Shown here one piece after another: positions 5,652 through 12,338 of a stretch of 16,188 nucleotides of DNA. The first letter of the stretch is position 1, and each line of letters starts with the position of its first letter. This stretch comes from Planctomycetota bacterium. GTDB taxonomy: Bacteria > Planctomycetota > Planctomycetia > Pirellulales > Thermoguttaceae. The notes below the pieces were generated by a model. That model did not search any database. It saw only the letters and a program-made list of their open reading frames with translations, and had not been told where the DNA came from. The translations under genes were made by a program, and so were the position numbers. Where the stretch lies: the NCBI GenBank assembly GCA_023621895.1, contig JAMOAF010000799.1, positions 1 to 16,188 on the forward strand, read 5' to 3'.

Positions 5652-6899
5652 CTACCGCGCCGTGGTGATCGACGAGAACCTCGCGCGGCATGCGTCGACG
5701 TAGAGGCCCAGCTTGCCGGGAGCGTCGAGTGTGCAGATCGTCTCTTCGCCGACGAGAACCGCCCATTGCGCGCCGCGGCGCTCGATTGCAAACCTCCGCG
5801 ATGGGTGCGTCAGCCGCCGCGTGAGAACCGGCTGCCACTGGGAGCCGGCGCGGCGAATCACCCGCACCGATCCGGAATCGGACAGTTCCACCAAGTGGAA
5901 CTCGCTCTCGTCCTGGAAGCCGAAGACGCCGCCAGCCTTCCACCGGCCGCCGGCAGGCTCGATCGCGGCCTCGAGCCGATCGAGCGGGGTCTTGTGGACG
6001 ATCAGCCCCAGCGTTTGGGAAGACCCCTCGATCGCCTCGCCCGACGCCTGCCACTCGATCCAGACGACGGACCAGGGTTGCTGATGGTCGCCGATCCAGC
6101 GGCAAAGATCGTCCAGCAGCGTAGGCGTTAACGCCCCAAACGTGGCTTGCAGGCTCTCCAAGGGGTCTTCGTCGCGGTCCAGCCTGCAAACGAGATCGCG
6201 GAAGGCGGAGCGATCGCGGTGGAAGAGGAAATGGGCCAGGGCCCAGCTCAGCGGGCGGGACGCCTCGATCTGGCCGGCGAGCACCCGGCGGAGCCAGTCG
6301 GGCTGCCCCGCGTGTTCCCGCAGCTCCGCCAGGGCCTTGGCCGGATAGTCTTCGAGGCTGACTGCCGGCACGACGCCGCAGCGGAGGCGGCCGGAGGGTT
6401 CCATAGCAAGCGGGCTTGAAGGGGGTGATCCGGATTTCGTCAAGCGAGAATCGCGATCGCCCGCCCAGTTGTGCATGCCGAACAGTTCGGCGAGCCCTTC
6501 GACGTGCCACGTGGTGCGGGGCTTGCGGTTGCCGGTCGACGAGAGGAATTGGAACTGGTGGGTCGCTTCGTGGAGCAGCAACTGCCGCGTGAAGTAAGCC
6601 GATGGCTGGGCGTAGAGATACACCTTGCGGTTCTCGGGGGCGTAATAGCCGCCGGCGGCGACGGCCGGATGCCCGTCGCGTTCGAGGGCCCGGCGGAACT
6701 CCGCGGCGTCGGCGAACAGTTCGACTTGAAGCCGGTCCGCCGGCGCCTTGCCAAAAAAGTCGGCCAGTTGTGCGTGCAATTGCTCGAGGATTTCCGCGAC
6801 CTCGGCCGGGTCGAGTGCGCGTGTGCGGAGATCGTAATGCTCGGTGGCGGCCGTGGCGGGACCGGCGGCAACGGCGGCGGCAAGGAAGAGGGAAATCAT
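5652..6899 (-). CDS. Secreted gluzincin-type zinc metallopeptidase (DUF1570-like)
   Basis: The 415-residue protein has a short N-terminal hydrophobic signal (ISLFLAAAVAAGPATA, probable cleavage near residue 18) and a zinc peptidase motif LLHEATHQFQF with HEATH at 110-114. WHVEGLAELFG supplies the third ligand, E134, 20 residues later, as in gluzincins of the peptidase MA / DUF1570 kind. The preceding part (LQVELFADAAEFRRAL, GGYYAPENRKVYLY) is the usual strand-rich approach to that helix. The C-terminal half, about residues 285-410, looks like a beta-sandwich (WIEWQASGEAIEGSS, GGVFGFQDESEFHLVEL, GKLGLYVDACRARFSSI), resembling the laminin-G/DUF1080-type module, possibly for binding. The substrate is unknown. 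No clear Shine-Dalgarno precedes the ATG, and no upstream in-frame start was found. It stands alone, with gaps of 575 bp upstream and about 1.2 kb downstream. Confidence 0.75.
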   Translation of the reverse strand: MISLFLAAAVAAGPATAATEHYDLRTRALDPAEVAEILEQLHAQLADFFGKAPADRLQVELFADAAEFRRALERDGHPAVAAGGYYAPENRKVYLYAQPSAYFTRQLLLHEATHQFQFLSSTGNRKPRTTWHVEGLAELFGMHNWAGDRDSRLTKSGSPPSSPLAMEPSGRLRCGVVPAVSLEDYPAKALAELREHAGQPDWLRRVLAGQIEASRPLSWALAHFLFHRDRSAFRDLVCRLDRDEDPLESLQATFGALTPTLLDDLCRWIGDHQQPWSVVWIEWQASGEAIEGSSQTLGLIVHKTPLDRLEAAIEPAGGRWKAGGVFGFQDESEFHLVELSDSGSVRVIRRAGSQWQPVLTRRLTHPSRRFAIERRGAQWAVLVGEETICTLDAPGKLGLYVDACRARFSSITTAR

Positions 6900-7474
6900 C
6901 GGAAAAGGGCGGCGGCTGGTCGCGGAAGTTTCCCTATAGTCTAATCCGATTCAGGGCGTGGCGGAGGAGGGTCCGAGGCAGTCGCTCGGGCAGTGGAGGC
7001 GCAAAAAAAACCGCCGCGCTCCGAAAACCGGAAACGCGGCGGCGATAAATCAAACCTCCCGCTCAATGCGACCGGATGCGTCGCTGCGAGACGAGCGGAG
7101 ACACTGGCGTGCTATTGCACAAGCCTTCGGTGGTCCCGGCTCACGCTAATGGGTTGGCACCTCCGTCGGAAAATGCGGGAGGCTCGACAGTTTTCAGTCA
7201 CCCCGTCGAGCAAGACTCGATATGCAGGGTTATCGGCAGAAACGGCACGCCAGGCAAACCAAAATCCAGCGCTTTAAGACGCAAAACCGCTCGATGGGCG
7301 ACGGCCGTCTCCAACAAAAGATATTCTACTTCAAAAACGGCTCAAGGGGAGAGGTTTTCTTGTCGAATTGCCATCGTTTTGCCGCACCGGCGAACCGCTC
7401 GAATCGAGGCGAATTTGGCCCGATTTTTGCTCAGGCGACGCCACGGACCGGACGCCGGCGCTCGGCGCCCCGCG
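6900..7474. other. Gene-free region of 575 bp with structured sequence
   Basis: No coding frame with family resemblance is seen. The region holds a strong minus-strand terminator (7003-7042) and several small inverted repeats: GGCGTGCTATTGCACAAGCC (7106-7125, stem GTGC/GCAC extended by GGC/GCC), GCTCGAC (7182-7188) with GTCGAGC (7205-7211), and GGCGC-TCG-GCGCC (7457-7469) just after the DUF1080 stop. It could be a long 3' untranslated region of the DUF1080 mRNA or contain a small RNA. I could not match it to tmRNA, RNase P, 4.5S or a known riboswitch by their conserved words. Confidence 0.6.
7003..7042 (-). terminator. Strong intrinsic terminator, minus strand
   Basis: CCGCCGCG (7011-7018) and CGCGGCGG (7035-7042) form a perfect 8-bp GC stem; inside the loop CCG and CGG can pair further. 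On the minus strand the stem is followed directly by eight Us (complement of 7003-7010). On the plus strand no U-run follows. The nearest upstream minus-strand stop codon is 433 bases away (DUF1080, 7475). Confidence 0.85.
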
Positions 7475-8467
7475 TCACTTTGTCTCCACCAGCCAGATAT
7501 TCCGATACTGGACCTTGTTTCCATGGGCCTGTAGGTGGATGCCGCGGGGGCCGGGTCCCTCGTCCTTCCTGCCGGCCGTGTGGCTGAGCTGGATGTTGTC
7601 GTGGATGACGATGCCGTTGTGGCGCGCGGCGAGGCGGGCCGGCGCGGTTTTCTTGCCGGCGGCGTCGAACTTCGGCCCGGTGAATTCGAAGTCGTACGTT
7701 TGCCAGGCAAGGGGCGGAAAGCACGCGTTCACGTTCGGCGCCTTGACTTTGTAGATGCCGCCGCATTCGTTGTCTTTTCCCTCCAGGCCGAAGGAGTCGA
7801 GGACCTGGACCTCGTAGCAGTCATGCAGGTAGACGCCGCTGTTGGCCCGGCCTTGGCCGCGGGCCTCCGGCATGTACGGCAAGAGGAACTCCAGGTGCAG
7901 CTTGTACGAGTCGGGGAGCGGTTTGGTCGTCGCCCCGGCCCACAGCAGGCGCGCATCGTTGATCGTTCCCTCGACAAACATCTGCGTGCCGCTGCCGTCG
8001 AAGATCACCATCGCGCCCTCGGGCGGCTTCGCGCCGAGCGTTGGACTCTTCCGCTCAACCGCTTCGAGCACCGCCTGCCCCGGGTGGTCGGCGTGCTTCA
8101 ACGTGAGCTTCTTGGCGCGGATTTCGCCGGAGACCTTGTCCCCCTTGAGGACGACGGCGTCACCATGCTTTTCGCCTTCCAGCGCCGCCGACTTGTCTTT
8201 ACGACTCCAGCCGTCGCCGGGCAGTCCTCCTGCATAGACGACGGCGCTGAACTTGCCACCGCCCAAGGCGACCACCTGGGCGCCAAGCTTCATTTCCTTC
8301 CCTTCCGGCGTCTTGACGCCGCCGGCGTACTCGCCTTGAAAGGCGAAGTCCGCATCGACCATCGACAGGTCCGTCGCATTCACTCCCGCCGGCGCCCCAC
8401 CCCAGGCCACAGGGGCCGGCAGGGCGGCCAGAACGAACACCGCGAACAAAAGACTGAAACGCCACAT
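7475..8467 (-). CDS. Secreted DUF1080 protein (3-keto-disaccharide hydrolase-like)
   Basis: The 330-residue protein has a Sec signal (MWRFSLLFAVFVLAALPAPV, cleavage near residue 23-25), a variable domain (about 40-145) and a C-terminal DUF1080 / 3-keto-disaccharide hydrolase domain (about 153-328). Hallmarks of that domain are NSGVYLHDCYEVQVLDSFG (209-227), NECGGIY (233-239), WQTYDFEFTGPKF (255-267) and GIHLQAHGNKVQYRNIWL (309-326). Family members are concanavalin-like beta-sandwich proteins, abundant in planctomycetes; characterised relatives cleave 3-keto-glycosides. It is probably periplasmic or exported. The start at 8467 is preceded by GAAGGAGA about nine bases away; a longer frame reaches 8647 but has no signal peptide at its N-terminus. 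It is divergent from KDPG aldolase, consistent with sugar breakdown. Confidence 0.85.
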   Translation of the reverse strand: MWRFSLLFAVFVLAALPAPVAWGGAPAGVNATDLSMVDADFAFQGEYAGGVKTPEGKEMKLGAQVVALGGGKFSAVVYAGGLPGDGWSRKDKSAALEGEKHGDAVVLKGDKVSGEIRAKKLTLKHADHPGQAVLEAVERKSPTLGAKPPEGAMVIFDGSGTQMFVEGTINDARLLWAGATTKPLPDSYKLHLEFLLPYMPEARGQGRANSGVYLHDCYEVQVLDSFGLEGKDNECGGIYKVKAPNVNACFPPLAWQTYDFEFTGPKFDAAGKKTAPARLAARHNGIVIHDNIQLSHTAGRKDEGPGPRGIHLQAHGNKVQYRNIWLVETK

Positions 8468-8543
8468 CGCAAGAGTCTCCTTCGTTTCCAGAACCAACCC
8501 GCCGGGGAAAGTCCCCGTCCAGGATGACGTGCAAACTCCAACC

Positions 8544-8572
8544 AGTGTAGTCGACGGGTGACCGGATTTCAT
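8544..8572 (-). promoter_or_regulatory. Candidate sigma-70 promoter for the DUF1080 gene
   Basis: On the minus strand ATGAAA (8572-8567) and TACACT (8549-8544) are separated by 17 bases, matching the -35 and -10 consensus at 4 of 6 positions each. The 5' leader would be about 70 bases. The match is weak. Confidence 0.3.
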
Positions 8573-8578
8573 CCCAGC

Positions 8579-8607
8579 GTGACACGTCCCGCCGGCTTGG
8601 CTAGAAT
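8579..8607 (+). promoter_or_regulatory. Candidate sigma-70 promoter for KDPG aldolase
   Basis: GTGACA (8579-8584) and TAGAAT (8602-8607) each match consensus at 5 of 6 positions and are separated by exactly 17 bases. Transcription would start near 8614, giving a leader of about 40 bases. It stands back to back with the candidate DUF1080 promoter; the two -35 boxes are six bases apart, so one regulator could control both genes. Confidence 0.6.
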
Positions 8608-8652
8608 AGCGGCCGTATCCAGCCTCCTGAAACCCTGCTACCGACAACGATC

Positions 8653-9330
8653 ATGAAATCCCAATTCCCCTCAGAGACTCGCGATCGCATCGAGGCCTGT
8701 GGCGTGGTTGCCGTCCTCGTGATCGACGAAGTCGAGCACGCCGTCCCTCTTGCCCAGGCGCTTCTGGCCGGCGGAATCGACGTGATGGAACTGACGCTGC
8801 GGACCCCCGCGGCGATCGGCTCGCTCCGGGTGATTCGCCGCGAGGCGCCCGGGATGCTGGCCGGCATCGGCACGATCCTCACGCCCGAACAGGTCCAGGA
8901 GGTGGTCGACTCTCGTGCGGCCTTCGGCGTTGCGCCGGGGGTGAACGTTCGCGTGGTCAAGGCGGCCCAGGCCGCCGGATTGCCTTTTGCCCCCGGCGTG
9001 GCCACCCCCTCCGATCTGGAGGCTGCCATCGAGCTCGGCTGCCGCGAGGTCAAGTTCTTCCCCGCCGAACCGCTCGGCGGCATGCGGTATCTGTCGAGCA
9101 TGGCCGCGCCTTACGGCCACCTCGGCGTGCGGTTCATTCCGCTCGGCGGCCTGACCGCCGAGAACATGCAGAACTACCTGACCGACCCGATCGTCACCGC
9201 CATCGGCGGTTCGTGGCTCGCCCCCAGAAAGCTCATCCAGGCCCAAGACTGGCCGGCGATCACCGAACGCGCCGCCGAAGCGCGGCGGAACGTCGACGAG
9301 ATGCGAAACAGCAAGGCGGCCAGAAACTGA
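8653..9330 (+). CDS. eda: 2-dehydro-3-deoxyphosphogluconate (KDPG) aldolase
   Basis: The 225-residue protein has the usual length and motifs of class I KDPG/KHG aldolase, which splits KDPG into pyruvate and glyceraldehyde 3-phosphate in the Entner-Doudoroff and sugar-acid pathways. Seen: GIDVMELTLRTP with catalytic-site E46 (41-52), AGIGTIL (70-76), FGVAPGVN (91-98), FAPGVATPSD (112-121), the Schiff-base lysine K134 in REVKFFPAE (131-139), FIPLGGLTAENM and IGGSWLAP. These match the well-known E. coli protein order. No Shine-Dalgarno is evident before the ATG, so the start rests on family length and the position of the first ATG. It is transcribed alone on the plus strand between a divergent DUF1080 gene and a convergent tolC-type gene. 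No phosphogluconate dehydratase lies nearby, so the exact feeding pathway is open. Confidence 0.93.
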   Translation: MKSQFPSETRDRIEACGVVAVLVIDEVEHAVPLAQALLAGGIDVMELTLRTPAAIGSLRVIRREAPGMLAGIGTILTPEQVQEVVDSRAAFGVAPGVNVRVVKAAQAAGLPFAPGVATPSDLEAAIELGCREVKFFPAEPLGGMRYLSSMAAPYGHLGVRFIPLGGLTAENMQNYLTDPIVTAIGGSWLAPRKLIQAQDWPAITERAAEARRNVDEMRNSKAARN

Positions 9331-9394
9331 CCGCCTGTCCCCGGACGAAGAATGGTGCTTGGCGGCGGCGAGCCTCTTGCCGCCGAGCGGTCAG
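9327..9394. terminator. Hairpin between convergent genes, possible bidirectional terminator
   Basis: GCTTGGCGGC (9357-9366) pairs with GCCGCCGAGC (9379-9388), 10 bp with one G-U, 12-base loop. An outer perfect 8-bp pair, CTGACCGC (9327-9334) and GCGGTCAG (9387-9394), contains both stop codons. No U-runs follow on either strand, so termination is inferred from position and stem strength. Confidence 0.5.
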
Positions 9395-11817
9395 CGCTCC
9401 TTCTTCTTCCAGCCCGTCGCGGTCGAATCGGATTTGACTGGGGCTGGCTTGGCCGCCGGATTGTCCGCCGGCTTGTCCGCCCTCTTGGCGGCCGGCTCCG
9501 GTTGGGGCTGGAGCACGGGGATTTTCGGGGCCGCGAAGGCGACCACGGTTGAGTCGGACGATTCGGCTGCCGTTTCGAAGCCGGCGGGCACAAGGCCGGC
9601 GTCCTGGGCCTTTGCCTGTTTTGACCCCGGGCCGAGCACGTCGAGGTGGTTGGCCAGATCGTACCTGGAACCGCTCTTGGCTTCGGCGGCGGGCTTGGCC
9701 CAGTTGGCGCTCAGCCGCGGCACGCGCACGGCGGGCGCGCTTGTCTGCCGATCGGCGCCTGCCGGCGTTTGGAGCGGGTCGGGCGTGGGGATCAATTCAC
9801 CGCCTTTGATGGCGCCCTCGACCGCGCCTTCGGTCTCGAAAATGGCTTCCGGCTGACCGGCGTGCTGCTCGTAGGGACCGCGGCTGATGACGCCGGGCCG
9901 CGTGAAGCCGTAGTCGAGGTAGTAGCTGGCGTCGCGGGCTCTCGCGCGGCGCAAGGCGTCGAAGTAGGCCTTGCCGGTCCACGGCCCTTCGGCCAGGTAG
10001 ACGCCGTTGTATTCGAGCAGCGAACCTTTGCGGTAGTGCATCTGTGCGATCGACACGTTGTAGTCGACCAGCGATCGGAAGTACTCGTTTTCCGCCTCGG
10101 CGAGGCGCTGGAGGGCATTCAAGTAGAGGTTGATCGCATCCCCCTCGTACTTGGGATCGACGCCGGCCACCCAGACGGCGCGGCGGCCATCGACTTCGTC
10201 TTTGGCGGCCAGGACGCGGCTGAAATTCGTCTTCGTGGTGGTATAGTATTCGTCGATTTCGCGGACCGCGCCGGAGAGCTGGTGGCTCAGTTCGAGTTCC
10301 TGTTCCTGGAGCACTGCCCGATCTCGGGCGAGGGCGAGTTGGGCGTTGCGGACGCCGGCCATCTCCTGGCGGAATCCGAGGGGGACCGACAATTCCAGTC
10401 CGAGTTGCCATTCCTGGTATCGGCCGCTGGTCATCGATCCGTAAGCGTTGGTCACGTCGCCATCCGTGTCGATCTTCCTGGTTCCCTCGACGAGGATATC
10501 GCCCAGGCCGAGCCAGCGGTAGCGGCCCACCGCGTCCAATCGCGGCAGGAGATAGTTCTTTGCGGCGATCAGTTCAAGTTCGCGCTGCTTGATGACCCAT
10601 TTCTGGCGGCGGAGCTCGACGCTTCGCGACAGCCCTTCGGCCAGAACTTCGTTCCAATCGAACCGCGCCATCGCCCGGGTGGGTTCGTCCGAGGGGCGGA
10701 ACAGCCGCCCGTCGGTCGGCGAAAGGCCGAGCGCGTAGCGGAGCACGTTTTCGTTCTTGAACAGGTTGGACTGCGACTGCTCGACGACCGCTTGGAAGAG
10801 GAAATACTGGTTTCGTGCCTGGGCTTCGCTCTGGATCGTGCCGCCTTCGGCCTGGACGTCGCGTTTGACCTTGATCGTCTGCCACGCCCGGAGGGTGCTG
10901 TCGCGGCCGGCCACGGCCGTGTCGAGTCGTCGGTAGGCGAAGTAGAGGTTCCAGTAGGCCCGTTCCACGTCGTTCACGAGGTTGCGGACCCCCCCTTCGA
11001 AATCCGTCAGGCTGATGTCGGTCCTCAGCCGGGCGATCATCACGCCGTTGTTGAAGCCGGGAATCGCGCCGGGGCCGGCGATTCGGTTGTACTGGACGCC
11101 CGCCCCTTGCATCAACGGTTGGCGGAACTCGGCCTGGAGATTGACGTTCCAATCGCTCGGCCACTTCCGCGAACCGGTGGCGTTGTTCCACTCGTATTCG
11201 ACATTGTGCGTGAGCGACCAGGTGCCGCCGGTGGCCGCCGTCTTCTTGAGTTGGGCCTGGAAGGTTCCCAAGTCCTGTGCAAAAACCCGGGGCCGAAATG
11301 CGGTGACGAAGCCGGTGGCGTTCTGCGGTGTGTCGTTCTTCTCCCAAAAGGCGCTTGTGGTGAATTGCGTGTCGAATGCGGAAAGGGCCGCCTCGACGCC
11401 GTAACGGGGATCGCTCTCGGTGAGGGCCGGCAAATAAGTGGTCGGCGTGCCGGAGGGGTTCGACAGCAATCCGCTGGGTTCTCCCTGCACGCCCGAGGCG
11501 CCAAACGCCACTCCGCCAAGGCTTCGCATGATCTTGCTGTTCTCCAGCGCGATTCGCACGGCGTCTTCGAGCGTGATGTCTTCGATTTTGACGTGGTCGA
11601 AGTTGATCACCGTGGCCGGCGCCATCGCCCCTTCCACCTCGTCGAGGCTGCCCAGATCGACGTCGGGATATTCGATCTCGGTCGCCACGCCGACGTAGTG
11701 GGAGAGGTCGCCGTCTTCGTTCAAGTAGAAAGGCTGTTGGGGATTACAGCCGACCAGCAAGGAAACCAGCGCGACTCCAGCAAAGAGGCCGCCATTTGGG
11801 AAGAGCTGCCGAATCAT
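9391..11817 (-). CDS. TolC-family outer membrane efflux lipoprotein with long C-terminal tail
   Basis: The 808-residue protein begins with a lipoprotein signal ending LLVGC (C24 as the lipidated residue). EDITLEDAVRIALENS (about 79-94) is the typical start of a TolC/OEP repeat, and the long heptad-rich helices that follow (VNDVERAYWNLYFAYRRLDTAVAGRD, and later LALARDRAVLQEQELELSHQLSGAVREI) form the coiled-coil barrel that spans the periplasm. Family role: outer membrane channel for type I secretion or RND-type efflux. Residues after about 645 are a low-complexity Pro/Ala/Lys tail ending GWKKKER, absent from classic TolC, which is about 450-500 residues. The ATG has AGGAA ten bases upstream. 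No membrane-fusion protein or inner-membrane pump is adjacent, so its partner is elsewhere. Confidence 0.88.
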   Translation of the reverse strand: MIRQLFPNGGLFAGVALVSLLVGCNPQQPFYLNEDGDLSHYVGVATEIEYPDVDLGSLDEVEGAMAPATVINFDHVKIEDITLEDAVRIALENSKIMRSLGGVAFGASGVQGEPSGLLSNPSGTPTTYLPALTESDPRYGVEAALSAFDTQFTTSAFWEKNDTPQNATGFVTAFRPRVFAQDLGTFQAQLKKTAATGGTWSLTHNVEYEWNNATGSRKWPSDWNVNLQAEFRQPLMQGAGVQYNRIAGPGAIPGFNNGVMIARLRTDISLTDFEGGVRNLVNDVERAYWNLYFAYRRLDTAVAGRDSTLRAWQTIKVKRDVQAEGGTIQSEAQARNQYFLFQAVVEQSQSNLFKNENVLRYALGLSPTDGRLFRPSDEPTRAMARFDWNEVLAEGLSRSVELRRQKWVIKQRELELIAAKNYLLPRLDAVGRYRWLGLGDILVEGTRKIDTDGDVTNAYGSMTSGRYQEWQLGLELSVPLGFRQEMAGVRNAQLALARDRAVLQEQELELSHQLSGAVREIDEYYTTTKTNFSRVLAAKDEVDGRRAVWVAGVDPKYEGDAINLYLNALQRLAEAENEYFRSLVDYNVSIAQMHYRKGSLLEYNGVYLAEGPWTGKAYFDALRRARARDASYYLDYGFTRPGVISRGPYEQHAGQPEAIFETEGAVEGAIKGGELIPTPDPLQTPAGADRQTSAPAVRVPRLSANWAKPAAEAKSGSRYDLANHLDVLGPGSKQAKAQDAGLVPAGFETAAESSDSTVVAFAAPKIPVLQPQPEPAAKRADKPADNPAAKPAPVKSDSTATGWKKKER

Positions 11818-12338
11818 GGGGTTTGCGTTCCTGCTACGGGTTGCCGTGAGCTTGGTCGATCAATCTCTGCCGCTCTCCCCCCCGGAACCAGAACCGGGAG
11901 ATACCATAGGCATCCCCTGGTCCAGATAATCGGCAAACTTGATATCGGCAGCCTAACCCGCAAACCTTTGGGATTTTCTACGACCGGAAGAATCTTTTTT
12001 TATTTCGCATCTTGTGCATTCCAGCCAATCTCACACCACAGAACTTACCCAAGCACCCAAACATCCCAAATTCACTGACGCGGACCAGCACCCCTCTTCG
12101 GTTCGCCAAAAACACTTCTGAGATCGAGCAGCTCGCTCGCCCGCGGGCCGCGCCCTTCGAGACCGAGTGCCGCGTCTCGCAAGACTCGCAGCGATTGGGG
12201 TGAAGAAGCCTCAGACACGCGCGGCCGCCGGAGCTCGTTCGGCGGCACTTGGTCGAGCGGACCCGATCCGGTATCCTAGGGGGATTCGTTCAGGACCGCC
12301 GCACCTCGTTTACTCTCGCGGTAGAAGGAACGCCCGTC
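11818..12338. other. Divergent intergenic region of 520 bp
   Basis: It separates the minus-strand TolC gene from the plus-strand helicase. It contains a seven-T run (11994-12000) without a convincing stem and a low-GC patch (about 11985-12075). No coding frame with family resemblance is seen. Only a weak candidate promoter for the helicase stands out (12249-12277). Confidence 0.6.
12249..12277 (+). promoter_or_regulatory. Weak candidate promoter for the helicase gene
   Basis: TTGGTC (12249-12254) and TATCCT (12272-12277) are spaced by 17 bases, matching consensus at 3 and 4 of 6 positions. The leader would be about 55 bases. The correct spacing is the main support. Confidence 0.3.

Noticed and set aside
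7101..7260. Known structured RNA (tmRNA, 4.5S, RNase P) in the gap
   Set aside because: The conserved words of these RNAs were not found on either strand.
11970..12000. Plus-strand terminator at the seven-T run
   Set aside because: The preceding stem is short, AT-rich and mismatched, and no plus-strand gene ends there.
9646..12078. 810-residue plus-strand open frame opposite the TolC gene
   Set aside because: It is the antisense shadow of a well-supported TolC coding frame in GC-rich DNA and has no family resemblance.
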